DNA of 64,000 nt from Drosophila pseudoobscura (taxonomy: Eukaryota > Arthropoda > Insecta > Diptera > Drosophilidae). Positions 22,201 to 34,100 of the stretch are shown one piece after another (the first letter of the stretch is position 1; each line of letters starts with the position of its first letter). The stretch spans positions 10,292,001 through 10,356,000 of the forward strand of contig NC_046680.1 in assembly GCF_009870125.1 (NCBI RefSeq), read 5' to 3'. Both the position numbers and the translations under genes were made by a program. The notes beneath the pieces are model-generated. The model searched no databases, was not told the DNA's origin, and saw nothing but the letters and a program-made list of their open reading frames with translations.

Positions 22201-23898
22201 ATGGCGGATGACTTGCCGGAGCAGTTTGACCTAATAGTCATAGGCACAGGTAAGCTGGATATAGATTGTAGCTTCAAGTTCGAATGAGTCATACAAATCT
22301 GGACACCCTTTTCAGGCTTCACTGAGTCTTGCATTGCCGCGGCGGCCAGTCGGGTGGGCAAGTCCGTGCTCCATTTAGACATCAATGACTACTACGGTAA
22401 TGTCTGGGGCTCATTAGGCATTGAAGACCTGATAAGTCTGTTGGCCAGGGAAGCTGCACCGCACTCGACGCTACGCAATGGAAGCTACCACTGGCACGAG
22501 CAATCTGCTGCCACTCCCACGTCAGAAACGGAAGAGATGAAAGTAGAGACTGGGCAGGTATGGACGCAGGAGACAGTGCTGGCCATGTCGCGTCGATTCT
22601 GCATTGATCTCTGCCCACGTGTTCTATACTCCGCTGGAGAGCTGGTGCAGCTGCTTATCAAGTCCAACATTTGTCGCTATACGGAATTCCGTGCCGTGGA
22701 TAATGTGTGTATGCATCAAAACGGAACGATCGTTTCGATACCCTGTTCGCGCAGTGATATCTTTAATACGAAGTCGTTGACTATAGTGGAGAAGCGATTG
22801 CTGATGAAATTTATGAACGCGTGCAATGACTACGGCGAGGACAAGTGCAACGAGGATACTCTGGCCTTCCGGGGCAAAACGTTTTTCGACTATCTAAAGG
22901 CGCAGCGTGTGACCGAGAAGATTGCCTCATGCGTGACGCAGGCCATTGCCATGTGTGGACCTGACACTAGCTTTGAGGAGGGAATGCTGCGCACTCAACG
23001 ATTTCTACACAGCCTCGGTCGTTATGGCAACACGCCCTTTCTTTATCCCATGTACGGGTGTGGGGAATTTCCTCAAAGCTTCTGTCGTCAGTGTGCTGTA
23101 TACGGGGGCATTTATTGCTTGAAACGATCTGTGGATGACTGTAGCGTGGATGTCAACTCGAATGAAGTTTTGATAAGCAGCGCTGGAACAACGTTCCGCG
23201 CGAAACATGTGGTTTCTGCTCCTAGATATCTGCCAGCATCGCGCGACTGCGTGATGCGACCTCATCTATCTCGCGGCTTGTTTCTATCCTCCACTCCTTT
23301 GGGCAACGACGTGCTGAATAAAGGTGGCGGTGGTGTTAATATCCTTCGTTTGATGGACAACGTAGGAGCGCGGGAGGCCATCTTCATCCAGCTCTCGCAC
23401 TATTCTGGAGCTTGCCCGAAGGGATTGTGTAAGAACCAATCGATAATCTAACTAAATGTTGAACTAATTCTTATACTCAAATCAATTGCAGACCTTTTCC
23501 ATCTGACTACGCCCGCTATTTCGGATGATCCTGCGTCCGATCTAAGGATATTTACATTGCAGCTTTTCCAGTACGCCGATCCAGAAATCATATTCAGTTC
23601 ATACTTTACGCTTACTGCGCAATCACAACCGGATAAAGGTGGCGCGGATAATATCGTTTACTATACAGACGCGCCTAGCTACGAGATGGACTATTATGAT
23701 GCCATTGCCAATGCCCGTCACATCTTTGGCAAGCTCTACACGGATGTGGAATTTTTACCACGTGCCCCAGATGTTGAAGAGATTGTCGTCGATGGCGAGG
23801 ATCCAAGTGCCTTGAACGAGCATAGTTTGCCGGAGGATTTGCGTGCACAGCTGCAGGACATGCAACAGGCGACTGAAGAAATGGATATACAAGACTAG
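22201..23898 (+). CDS. Rep: Rab escort protein (geranylgeranyl transferase component A)
   Basis: REP presents newly made Rab GTPases to Rab geranylgeranyl transferase and delivers the prenylated Rabs to membranes. Exons 22,201-22,249, 22,316-23,428 and 23,492-23,898 give 522 aa, near the fly orthologue's length. The N-terminus carries the GDI/REP dinucleotide-fold motif DLIVIGTGFTESCIAAAA followed by LHLDINDYYG (residues 10-45). Further conserved blocks are RRFCIDLCPRVLYSAGELVQ, MKFMNACNDY and the FLYPMYGCGEFPQSFCR segment near the middle. The C-terminus is acidic. All splice sites are canonical with phase-1 introns. The gene is divergent from Oseg6 and convergent with hpo. Confidence 0.96.
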
Positions 23899-24776
23899 AC
23901 AAAGTATATATTTGAATGACAGCTGCGCTTTAACCAGAGTTAAATCTACCTTCATCAAAACATTATCAAAGCACAACGACTTGAATGTGGACTGTAAGGT
24001 TTTAACGTTAATAAGAAAGAAAGAATAGGTATATTATACAAAGGTATTTGTATTGATAAGCTTTTTTGCATATATTACTATATATTTATTAGGTAAATTA
24101 GTTATAAGATCTAAAAGTACTAGTATATATATAAATGTGAGTGCTTCAGTGCATTTTGCTTTGATAAATATGTATACCTTCGAAAAATATTCATTTTTAT
24201 GCGTTGTAAAAACGTATTTATTTATATTTATTGCTTGACGGGTTTCTGTGTGTGTGTGTTTGTGTTCGCACGAAGACACAAGTAAAAGTATAAAATATAG
24301 GAAGAGATTAGGGTTAATAGTAGTTAACCGGGAAGAACATTTCATGGAGTCTTATCAATTTGGAGTGGACTTAGGCAGTAGATAATGCAGGCAGCTGCGA
24401 GATGCAAAAATATCTTGTTAATTCGAGAATGTCTTCGTTGGAAGATAGATGAAGTCCGAAATCATATAAATTATGAAACGAAACAAAAACTAAAATTTTG
24501 AACAAAATCAATACGGAAAAAGGAGGAAATAAGTGTTCGTGCGTTATTTAATATATGTATGTATGTTGTATGTTTTGACGACGACGTTTATAACCACATT
24601 TCTTTCCTGTTTTCACTGCATTTTACAATAAAGCTTTTGTTTTTATATCTTGCGTTTTGTTTCGAGCCTTCTACACTGTATTGAATGATCAATATGGAAG
24701 AATGCACCCAATGCAAAGGGTCTTGTGAGTTGAAATTCTATTTTCAGTTGCCTTGCAAAGTTGTGAGTCGATTTTT
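23899..24776. other. Convergent 3' UTR interval between Rep and hpo
   Basis: AT-rich, without a credible gene. A plus-strand AATAAA lies near 24,628, and minus-strand AATAAA words (TTTATT on +) lie near 24,215-24,230. The two transcripts may therefore overlap in antisense. Confidence 0.5.
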
Positions 24777-26838
24777 CTATATCTTAATCAGATTATTATT
24801 GATATTCTGCTGGCGTTTGCGCTTTGCATTCATGGCATCCACAATGGGCTGCCGTTTGGCATTGTATTTCTTATTCAACTGCTCAATCTCCAGCTCCATT
24901 TCGTGGTCAATGTTGCTAAGACGCTGATTTAGATCGTCGAAGGTAAGAAACTTAAGGAACTCAAATTCACCCTCCACATATGCGTGCGATTGCGAGTGCA
25001 TATGTTGGTTCTGATATGCGGGCGGCGGTTGAGCTGCAGCCACAGCCGGGTGTCCCTGCTGAGCAAGGGGCGTGGCATTGTTGCGCAGAAGATTCTGTTG
25101 ATTGTTAATGGCAATGAGCTGATCATTCATCAGTGGATAGGCCATGAGTACATGCTGCTGCTGGTGCTGCTGGTGTTGCTGTATCCCGTACTGATTGATT
25201 GCGGATATCTGCTGGAACTGCATTTCCATGTTGTGCTCCCAGTTGTTTAAATCGTTGGCTCCACTGGCCAGATGCTGCTCCTCCTGTTGTTGCTGCTGCT
25301 GCTGCTGCTCGGCTGCCGCTGGGGAATACTCTGTAGCCGCCGACTTGTCGTCGCCCCGTCCATCGCCCCCATTTTTACGTTCGAAATGCTCCAGGAACTG
25401 AGGACGATACCGGTTGCGTGGTTTCTGATCGTCATTGCGCTTAGCCGTTGTCGAATCGTCCGAGTCAGAGTTAATCACCATTGTTCCTGAAAAGCAATTA
25501 AATCTTATTAGACGTTATGTTCTTGTTATTAGTTTTAGGTTTTTCCTTACCCAAGTTTGACTCCAGCTCCACCATCGTTCCACTATCGACTGCTGGTACA
25601 TCGAGAGGTGATGATGCAGACGCAGCAGTCGCGCCGGTTGCCGTAATTGCCGTTGCCCTGCTCAAACCTCGTACGCCACCCGGTCCCAAGGTGCCTTCGT
25701 CAAAATCTGGCTCCGGATGCGATATCATGGTTGCATCTGAAGCGGAGCTTTGCTGATATTCACCGAATTTTTCAGGTACCAGCGTGCCAGGATCATCAAT
25801 GAAGGTCTTGCCCGTGCCGTTGAACTCTGTTTCTTCCTCTTGCATGTTGTGTAGCATACTGTTCTCCTGTGTGGCAAGACTTTTGGCCTGACTAGAGGCC
25901 AACACTCCGCCAGCAGCCCGATTGGCCCGCTGTTGTTCTCGAATGGCACAGGTCTCCTCCAACATGGTCTTCAATATGGTACGGTGCTTGGCATTACGGA
26001 TGAATTCGTGCTCCAGTAACTCTGTAGCTGTGGCACGTTCATCGGGAGCCTTTACCAGGCATTTGCTTACAAAGTCAATAAATTCAGTGCTCCATCTGTC
26101 TGGTTCCCGAAACGAGGGCGGTGGCTTCTGAGGTATCATAAAAATAGCCCGCATGGGATGTATATCACCGTAGGGGGGCTTTCCCTCAGCCATTTCAAGG
26201 GCTGTGATGCCAAGGGACCAAATATCCGCTACACAATCGTAGCCAATCTCCTCAATAACCTCGGGGGCCATCCAGAAGGGAGTTCCTATGACCGTGTTCC
26301 GCTTGGCCATCGTGTCTGTAAGCTGGCCAGCCACACCAAAGTCGGCCAGCTTCGCATAGCCTTCCGTGTTGAGCAGTATGTTGGCAGCCTTTATATCTCG
26401 ATGTATTTTCCGGCGCAGATGCAGATAGACCAGGCCTTTGAGCGTGTCCGACATTATGGTGGCTATCTCGTCCTCTGTCAGCGTTTTCTTGCGGAGGCGC
26501 ATTATGTCGGAAACGCTGCCCGCCCCGCAGTATTCCATGCATATCCACAAATCGTACTGCTTAAAGTAAGACCCGTAGTAGCGAACCACGTACGGAGAGT
26601 CGCACTGTTGCATAATTGATATCTCCTTTATGATCTCGTGCAGGTCGGACTCCACCGGCACCAGCTTAATGGCCACAATGGAGCAGCTCTCTTTGTGGAG
26701 CGCCTTATAGACGGACCCGTAACTTCCCTCGCCCAGTTTGTACATAATATCGAAAACCTTTTCCGGGGGCTGTAGTAAACTTTCCTCCGAAAGTTTCTTT
26801 AACTCCCCATTCGAACTGGAAGACATGTTACCGGCCAT
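24777..26838 (-). CDS. hpo: Hippo serine/threonine kinase (MST1/2 homologue)
   Basis: Core kinase of the growth-limiting Hippo pathway; it phosphorylates Warts and Mats with Salvador as scaffold. Two coding exons (26,838-25,551 and 25,486-24,777) give 665 aa against about 669 in D. melanogaster. Kinase domain about residues 30-285: glycine loop GEGSYGSV, catalytic lysine in VAIKLV, HRDIKAANILL, DFGVAG, and activation segment KRNTVIGTPFWMAPE with the autophosphorylated Thr. A linker with polyglutamine near EQQQ...EEQH follows. The C-terminal SARAH domain (FLTFDDLNQRLSNIDHEMEL, then KKYNAKRQPIVDAM) mediates dimerisation. The ATG at 26,838 is preferred; the open frame runs further upstream, but that extension is AT-rich. 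The N-terminal dozen residues differ from my memory of melanogaster, so an upstream alternative exon cannot be excluded. Confidence 0.98.
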
Positions 26839-26971
26839 TGTTATCGTCAGTCTCAGCCACACAAGCACATATATCTGCGCGTATATATCTATTTCACTTA
26901 AATATATAATTGCCAATTTAAAGCGACAATTTTTCACATTTGTTCCTTTGTGCCTTTATCGAATTTATCGG

Positions 26972-27028
26972 CCTCAGAAAAATACCAAAATATACCGCCT
27001 CATTTTAAAAATATACCGTAAATATACG
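26972..27028. promoter_or_regulatory. hpo: TATACC-repeat promoter module upstream of hpo
   Basis: CCTCAGAAAAATACC, AAAATATACCGCCTCATTTT, AAAAATATACCG and TAAATATAC are almost the same series as at 9051-9126. TTATCGAATTTATCG just before it resembles DREF-type half sites. It lies about 135-190 bases from the hpo start codon. Confidence 0.5.
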
Positions 27029-27500
27029 AAACGAATTCAATTTCTATATTCCTCGATTTTTATATTCCGTGGAATATTACAGCCATGCCCACATATTTTT
27101 TATCCGAATTGTGTCCAAAAGCAAAAAGTTCAACAACAAATTAAAGCAAAAAACGTAAGTGTTCACGGAATAAAACGTAAGTGTGTACGGAATGATTCAC
27201 CCTCTTTTAGTTAAACAGATGTCCACTTGAGTTAAACCGCGAAAAAAGGTACTTTTTTAAATTCTTCCTGTAGATCCATCCTATCCTACCTTTTTAGTTA
27301 CAAAAAACATCACGATATTTTTCACCTAAGCCCACTGGCTCTCGATCTATGTCTATGATCGGAAATCATATTCCTTGATTTAAAATTCGGTGGAATATTA
27401 TTAGCTTATAACCGGTTTCAGCTGTAAATTTTTGCATTTATTGCATCACATTAATAATACCCGTTACTCAAAGGCGTAAAATCTGTGGCATCCACAATTT
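27029..27500 (+). repeat. Degenerate dispersed repeat and a possible DINE-1-like remnant
   Basis: TATTCCGTGGAATATTA with AGCCATGCCCACAT follows the hpo module at about 27,061-27,092, and a second hallmark (TTCGGTGGAATATTATTAGC) lies near 27,384. At about 27,458 the words AATACCCGTTACTCAAAGG resemble the start typical of DINE-1/Helitron-type elements in Drosophila. All are decayed, and the family assignment is weak. Confidence 0.45.
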
Positions 27501-27616
27501 CAAAGATAAGAGACAATCGAAAACGAATTTGATTAAGTTCTGTTGCATAGTGTTATTTATTGTCTATAATTTAGTTTCACTTCGAAAATAAACTAGTTTG
27601 ATACGAATGTGAGGAT

Positions 27617-27661
27617 TAACTTTTCTTATACATGTACAAACATATGTACATAGAAAAGTTA
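27617..27661. repeat. 45-bp inverted repeat
   Basis: TAACTTTTCT at 27,617-27,626 pairs perfectly with AGAAAAGTTA at 27,652-27,661. The spacer itself contains CATGTAC and ATGTACAT, so an inner stem is possible. It lies in otherwise featureless AT-rich DNA between hpo and the ARL6IP6-like gene. The rest of 27,500-28,175 shows nothing I can name. Confidence 0.6.
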
Positions 27662-28175
27662 TATAGGATACTGCATCTGCGATTAGCAGACGTTCAAGAT
27701 CACCCACGATATAGATATGCCATTGGGAATTTTATTACATATGTATATTTTAGTGCAAAAAAATGTTTATAATGTATTTTTAGAGTGTTAATACTACGGG
27801 TTTTCTCCCAAGACTCTAAGACCAGATAGCAGTTCTACAATTGAAACTATGTATTCCTGGAATCGCCTGTTCTGGTCTAAGGTCCTTACTGGATATTTTC
27901 ATTTTGTACTATGTAATTGTATAAATAACATATAAGTTAGCATGTAAATATACTAAATTTAATTTACCTAGGAACTAAGTTGGCTCCAAAATGCCCCAAT
28001 GTTTCCAGTTTTTCCTTTGACTTTGGCTCTCCAGTAGCCTTGCACATTAACACTTCAGACTTACATATAGAATAAATACAAACACAGATTCCACAGGAAA
28101 TACAAAAGAAATAAAGTTAAATCTAATACTGTTGAATAATTTTCTAAATGGAAGGAAGCGGGCTCTGCTCTAATG

Positions 28176-29444
28176 TTAAAAATCAAAGTACATAAAGATC
28201 GTAACCAGCAATCCGGAGAACAGAGCGCACAGATAGCCCAAGTGAAGCGACGCACTCTTCTGCTGACGGAACCTGCAGTATAAAGACACGAATTTTCAAT
28301 GTTAATACCCCTCAAAAGGTCGTGTCTTCCCACTTACCGCTGTTTCGAACGGGGCGAAAAGGGCGAGGGTGGCGTCACACCTGGCACTGCGCTGTCCAAG
28401 TAAACCATTCCGTAGGCGAATGTGGCCACGATGAGGCCACACAACAGTGGGCTCAACTTGGAGACCAGTTGGTGCCTCTCAGACCATCCCAAGGCCTCGC
28501 TCCATTGACCCTGTACAAAGCCGGTCAACTGTTGAACACTGTCTGTGTTGATGTACGGCACTGAAATTCGTTAAAAGTGTCAATAAATTGATTTCGGTGT
28601 TATCAGTGCCATCATGATAACATACTGCCGCAATTAAAGTTCAAGTTTTCATAGAAAACCGAAAATACCTCAACAGACGAAGTTGTTGGCGGATTCTGAG
28701 CGAAATTAAAGAAGTTTCTAGCGGGACGTGACAAGGGAAGAACTTTTTACACAAGTTTGAATACATGTGTGTGCGTGTCGCGTGACGACCTGAGTGCAAA
28801 ACACCGTTAGGAGTCACCCATCAAAGCAAGCCAACAACAAAGGCCGAAGAAGGCAAACAATTAAGAAAACTAATCACTCCGCCTGGCTGGCTTATTTATG
28901 CAAATGAGAATCTACGGCCAAAAGGCAAAATGCGCAACACACAATTTGCGGTCTTTATTTAGATGCTTGGAGTATTGCAGGAGGAAGGGGAGCGGAGGCC
29001 AAAGCAAACGGAATGAAAATGGCTATGAGATCACACAAACACACACATTTCTTGGCTATTTATAAGGCAAACACAAACAAATAAGCTTAGGCAACGACGT
29101 CACCGACAATTGCAGCCTTGGGAACGCTTCTCCCCCTCCCCATCCTGCTTCTCCATCAACTTGACACACTTACTGCTTAGAATGACGCTCTTGTATCCAA
29201 TGATGAGTATACCCAGAAAAAGCGCTGCTTTCTTGAGCCGCGGGTCGAAGGTTGTCAATGTCACGCCCACGCCTACGCCGCCCTTGTCAGCCGCTTCGAC
29301 TGCACCTACACAGTTACGGAAAAGTGGCGATGTAATTTCTGTGCGCTGACGACTATTATTTGGGGTGGATGTGAATATCCGTGTTGTGCTCTGTTGCGCG
29401 TTTGATTTTCGAATGACGGCCGCAGCGGCGACGTTTGTTTTCAT
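28176..29444 (-). CDS. ARL6IP6-like four-helix membrane protein
   Basis: Three exons (29,444-29,174; 28,560-28,338; 28,272-28,176) join in phase to 196 aa. Residues 1-65 are Ala/Ser/Thr-rich and probably disordered. Hydrophobic helices follow (KAALFLGILIIGYKSVIL; LSPLLCGLIVATFAYGMVYL; a C-terminal LGYLCALFSGLLVTIFMYF). The diagnostic block is YLDSAVPGVTPPSPFSPR, matching the YFDSFEPGMFPPTPLSP segment I recall from human ARL6IP6, followed by a His-Leu-Gly-Tyr last helix as in that protein. ARL6IP6 binds ARL6 in the ER or nuclear envelope region; its biochemical role is poorly known. The 613-base first intron is unusually long for this small gene. The family call rests on this motif plus topology. 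Confidence 0.78.
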
Positions 29445-29639
29445 TTTGCTTTTTGTTTACCGGGGCAGGTTCAACAATATCTAAGTATGTGTGGGGGAGC
29501 TTGCAAACACGAAAGCACAATACTTTTTACACTACAATTGATATATTATTGCAAAACAAACACAACGAATATTACAACAAGAACTAAACAAGTCCATCCC
29601 CCGTTTTTCCAATACGAATGCATTTCAGTGCTGCCATTC

Positions 29640-30130
29640 TAGCATATTTCAGGCTAGATCTAGCCTTTTTAAAGTGAATTGCTCAAACAAAAAAGGTCAA
29701 CAAAAATATAAAGTTTTTACATGGTAACTACACGGCAACTACAAATGTTCTACGTATAAACTACAGACGTATTTATAGAGTATTTACCCTTGCATACCTA
29801 TTTCCGGGTTTTTCCTTTAATTGATGTTAAAATGTTGTTTTCCAAGCTGCTTTGAACTGACTTTTTCTCATATTGACATGTTTTTGACCATTCATGCATA
29901 TAATTAGATTCCTGTAAATATATCTCAATCCCGATACATATTTTTTGAATCAGTAAAAAGACCATAAACTGCAAAATTTCGTTAAGATAGCTTTACAATT
30001 TAGAGGCTATTATTGCATAGCTACTCAACATACAAAAACTATTAATAAAATCCGTCATGGCATTCGTTGGAGCCTGGACGGACAAACATTTCATCAATCC
30101 CATAATGCCCTTCCATGGAAGGTTTTCTGA
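29640..30130 (+). repeat. Degenerate dispersed AT-rich repeat copy
   Basis: Landmarks shared in order with 9370-9600, 9890-10,130 and 36,740-36,960 include TTGAA(C)TGA...TATTGACATGTTTTTGACCATTCATGCAT, AATTAGATTCCTGTAAATATAT, CCGATAC, AAGACCA..AACTGCAAAATTTCGTT and TTGGAGCCTGGACGGACAAACAT. It is the 3' part of the same unit. No coding capacity is visible. Confidence 0.6.
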
Positions 30131-31137
30131 CTAAAAGGAGGATATAGACAACCGGCAAAACGGCTCAGAAAATGCCACGCATGCAAGGTAAAATCCACCT
30201 TTTGCATAACATACCATGAGGACGATCTTCGGCTAGGTGAGGTTTTTGTTGTACACACCTTTCCAAAGCCAGCGGTTCGTTCAAACCGTTTTTACGCTCT
30301 CCCAACATATTTTTGCGTTGATAGCAAAGAAAACGATGTGTGCAATTTTATTATTTAAATAATATTTAATTTGTATGTTTAATTCGTTTGAAAAACAGTT
30401 AATAGATAAATTTACATTCTTTAAGTTACATGATTTGTTTTGTATCTTTGTTATGCTTTCAATATCCTTACAACATATTCGTCTCATTATTGTTTTATGC
30501 ATTTTTAATGCATTCTCGTCTGATAAAGTTATGAAACTGTATGTATTTATAACTAAATTTTAACTGCGATCATAGAAAAGTTAATTTTAATTTCTTAATA
30601 AGGCTCATTTTACGTTTTCATTACTTTACTTTCGCACTCCACTCTAATTTTCAATACACTCTTCGTCATTTATTCGACAGGGTCCTACGACTAAAGGTTA
30701 AATGAAACAAAGATGATTTGCAATACAAAACACGGAACAGTTTAAAAATGTTAAATCATAAAATATCATAAACAGTTAAGGATAACGTTAACAGAATAGG
30801 CGACAGATAATTGTCAATTTTGGGTTTTGCATTGGTCTGGGTCTGGTCTCTTCCACAAATTGAATATTTTACAGCAGCGGAGCAGCATGGTTTAAAACAT
30901 AATCATATGAGGAAGGAGAGGCCAGGAGAGGCGGGGCCATTCTCTGTATGTATGAGTTGGGTTGGGTTTGGTTTGAGTGCGCGTGTTCTTTGTTGGTGTT
31001 GTGTTTTGTAGGTAGTGTCGGTTTAACAACTATCGTAGTTCCCATCCTACGTGACGTCTTACATATTTAGTTAACTTAGGCGCCTAGTCTAACAGTAACT
31101 AAACTAACAAGTACGCGCTTGTTCTTTTCTCCGTTCT
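30131..31137. other. AT-rich intergenic DNA and Pds5 3' UTR
   Basis: No credible gene or RNA. The right part, from about 30,900, is probably the 3' UTR of Pds5. Confidence 0.45.
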
Positions 31138-34100
31138 CTACGATTTGGCTGCGCCGGCTCCTCCACGCGTTCGCTTAGCCGTAGGCTCCGTTGTGTCTGC
31201 TGCTCGGATGTTATCAAAAAGATTGTTCTCCTGTAAAGCAAAAAATGTCAGTTAATATTCACAATCCACAAGCTTATTTCTTTTTATTCTCACCTGTGGA
31301 TCCTCATCATCTGAGAGGGACGGCTCTGCGGGCCTTTTCGGTGCAGCAACCGCTCGAGACGTTGCCATTGCTGTCGTGGTGGCTTTATTCACTTTGGCGC
31401 CCAACGTATACACGTCCAGCGGTATATAGACCTCGTTGTTCTGGAAGTTTGCAGTGGCAGGCTGCCTATAATACATTTCTGGCAATGCCAGTGGCATGGA
31501 GAATGTGTTCGAGTTGCTTTCACTGATGTGTCCCATCTTCGAGTCGATAATGTACATGGCGAGATCGCAGAGTGCCCACATTTTCTGATAATTTAAAAGA
31601 GTGCATGGTTTTAAAAGAGAAACGGGACCCAAAAACCTTTTTAAGGCAGTTTTGCATACATAGTTATCGCGCTTGTCGGAACCTTGGCTGAATTCGCGGT
31701 GCTTTATCAGCTGAAGGAGTTGCTTGTAGAAACCATAGACGAAGGATTCCCGCTTGGCCATCAGCGGTTCCAGTATGAAGCGCAGACATTTCTCCATTTT
31801 TCGCAGCTGAACATAGTCCTCGTGATTCGTATAGCCTGGATCGTGGACCAGCACGGGAATGGCAAAAGCCAGCATGTAGTCAGGTAGAATGTGCAGCGAT
31901 TGTGATTCCGTTGAGCTGTCGGGGGCTATCAAATGGAAATGGTCGTATCCTATGCAAATATAAACCATTTAAATCGCACACTTACAGGTCATAGCAACAG
32001 TTTTGAGATATTCCCGACGTTTGTTCACATCCGTGTCCACATAGTGACGCACCAGGTCTTGCAATCTGTTGCAAAATATTGAATTGAAAATAATGGAAAC
32101 TGGAGAAACTTGCATTATTAGATTTCTCACTTTCTGTCAGTTTCCAGGCCAGCAAGCACGTACAAGCCCATAAAGTCCAAGGGTAAGCAATTCCTTGGCA
32201 GGCTCCTGCCTAGGCCCTTGTGCAGCTTGCGTGCAAAGATTTCCCGCACCTGTGGCACCGGATCAGTCTGAGCGACAACAAATAGTTAGCGAGAGTTCTC
32301 TGATAATACGAAGGACCACTCACCATAAGCTGAGAGAGCTGCAAATACTGCTCGGCACTGTACTGATCGCCTACGCCCTTCTGTTCACAAACCTTGAGCA
32401 TCGCACAAGCAGCGCCCAAGCGTAGCCAGGACTTCTCAGCTCCACAGAGACGATTCTGGGCGAGAAGATCGCCACGCTGATTGACAAAGGCGGCCAACAT
32501 TCGGAATGTCTTCTGTGCAGCGTGTTCATCCGTACGCAGGCCGAGCAGCCAGCGGGCCATGGCCTTTAGGGCATCCAGCTTGCACAGCGTGTCTGGCGGG
32601 AGATCTTCTTCGGCACACCAATCAGCATCGTCGGGCAGATCGTAGTCCCGCTGCACTGGCACCTCCTGAATGAGCAGCTCCTTGACAATACGGCGGGCAA
32701 TCATGTTCTTGATGGGTGTGAGGAACGCCTGAGGCATGTTGTAGGCTATGTGGCCCAGGGCCACTATTTTCGTGCGCTGATGCTCGCAATTTGGTGTCAG
32801 CTTCAGACGCAGTGCCTCAATGATCTCGTTGAAAATGGGATGCACCGTCTGAGTCGTGGTCGATGCACTTCCGCCACCTCCAGCTCCATCGGTGGGCGCC
32901 GACGATTGACTGTTGACGAAAATACAGCGCACCGCGTGCTTGGCCTGCTTGGGTGTTCCAATTAAGGCAAAGTCTCGGCAGATTGGAGCCAACTCATTGA
33001 GAATCGCCGGCGTGGCGTCAATCAACGGTTGATAGCGTCCCAAATGCGTGAGGGTCTTCAGCACCAGTGGCGCCACATAATCGTGCTCATAGCTGAGCAA
33101 GGCGATCAAATGACGCAAAGAGGTATCGGTGAAAAAGTGAGCCGAGAAAACATATGAGAGCATCTGAAAAGCAGACAAGAGGTTACAGTTGCGCATGCTG
33201 CCTGGCGTCATATTTTAGCTTACACTCAGAAGTTTGAGTCCGCGCTCGCCTGCCTCCTCGGACGATATGCCAATCTCTTCGCATATAGAACCACCCTGAA
33301 TGCATTGGTCAATCAGGCTGCCGGAGAATAGGGAAGGATTAGGTGTAACATAAAAGACTCAATCTTGACTTTGGCTTACCCTATCAGCACACCAATGGAC
33401 TCTTTATCCACCATCACTGAGGCCACGCGCTCAATCAGCATCTTGACCGTATTGTAGTACAGATTTGATTGGACGTGGGAGCCCAGCTTTTTCAGAAGCG
33501 TGCCCATAGTGTCGGCACACTCACGACAGCTGACATCGCGCTTCAGGACAATGTTGATGCAGCGCAAGAGCTGGGCATCTTTGCGTAGATTGTTACTGAA
33601 TTGTGTGAGATATTCGGAAGCTTTCAAGGGATCGGGAAGCAATCTACAAGCGACACACACAGTTCAGTTCAGTTAAGTCATGAGGTAATAATTTATTTTA
33701 TTCTTTCACTCACTTGGCAATGGTGGTCTGTTTAACAGCCAGTTGGCTGAGCACCCGTGGAGTAAACTCCTTGGAATGATGCAGCTTGATCCAATCGCTA
33801 ACCGTGTTGCGTGTCTTCATTTGATTTTTTTGCAGTTCAACAAAGGCCTTGGTCGCATTCGCATCAAGATCGCCTAGCAGATGGTACAGTTTCTTCATGC
33901 GCTCCTCGGGCGCCAGTTTGTAGGGAACCAATGAGGTGATGAGCAAACGCTCTACTAGCAGGCGATCCTCCAGACCCACCTTGTAGTAGCCGTGCAGTAT
34001 CTTGTTCTTGATCCAGTCCACTCTCTGCTTGGCATCAGCACTCAAGTCATTTGGTTCGCAGATGGCCAGTTTGTAGATGTAGGCCAGGCCATTCATGGCG

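Noticed and set aside
26839-26937. In-frame upstream extension of hpo (33 codons)
   Set aside because: AT-rich and unlike any Hippo N-terminus; the ATG at 26,838 gives the expected length.
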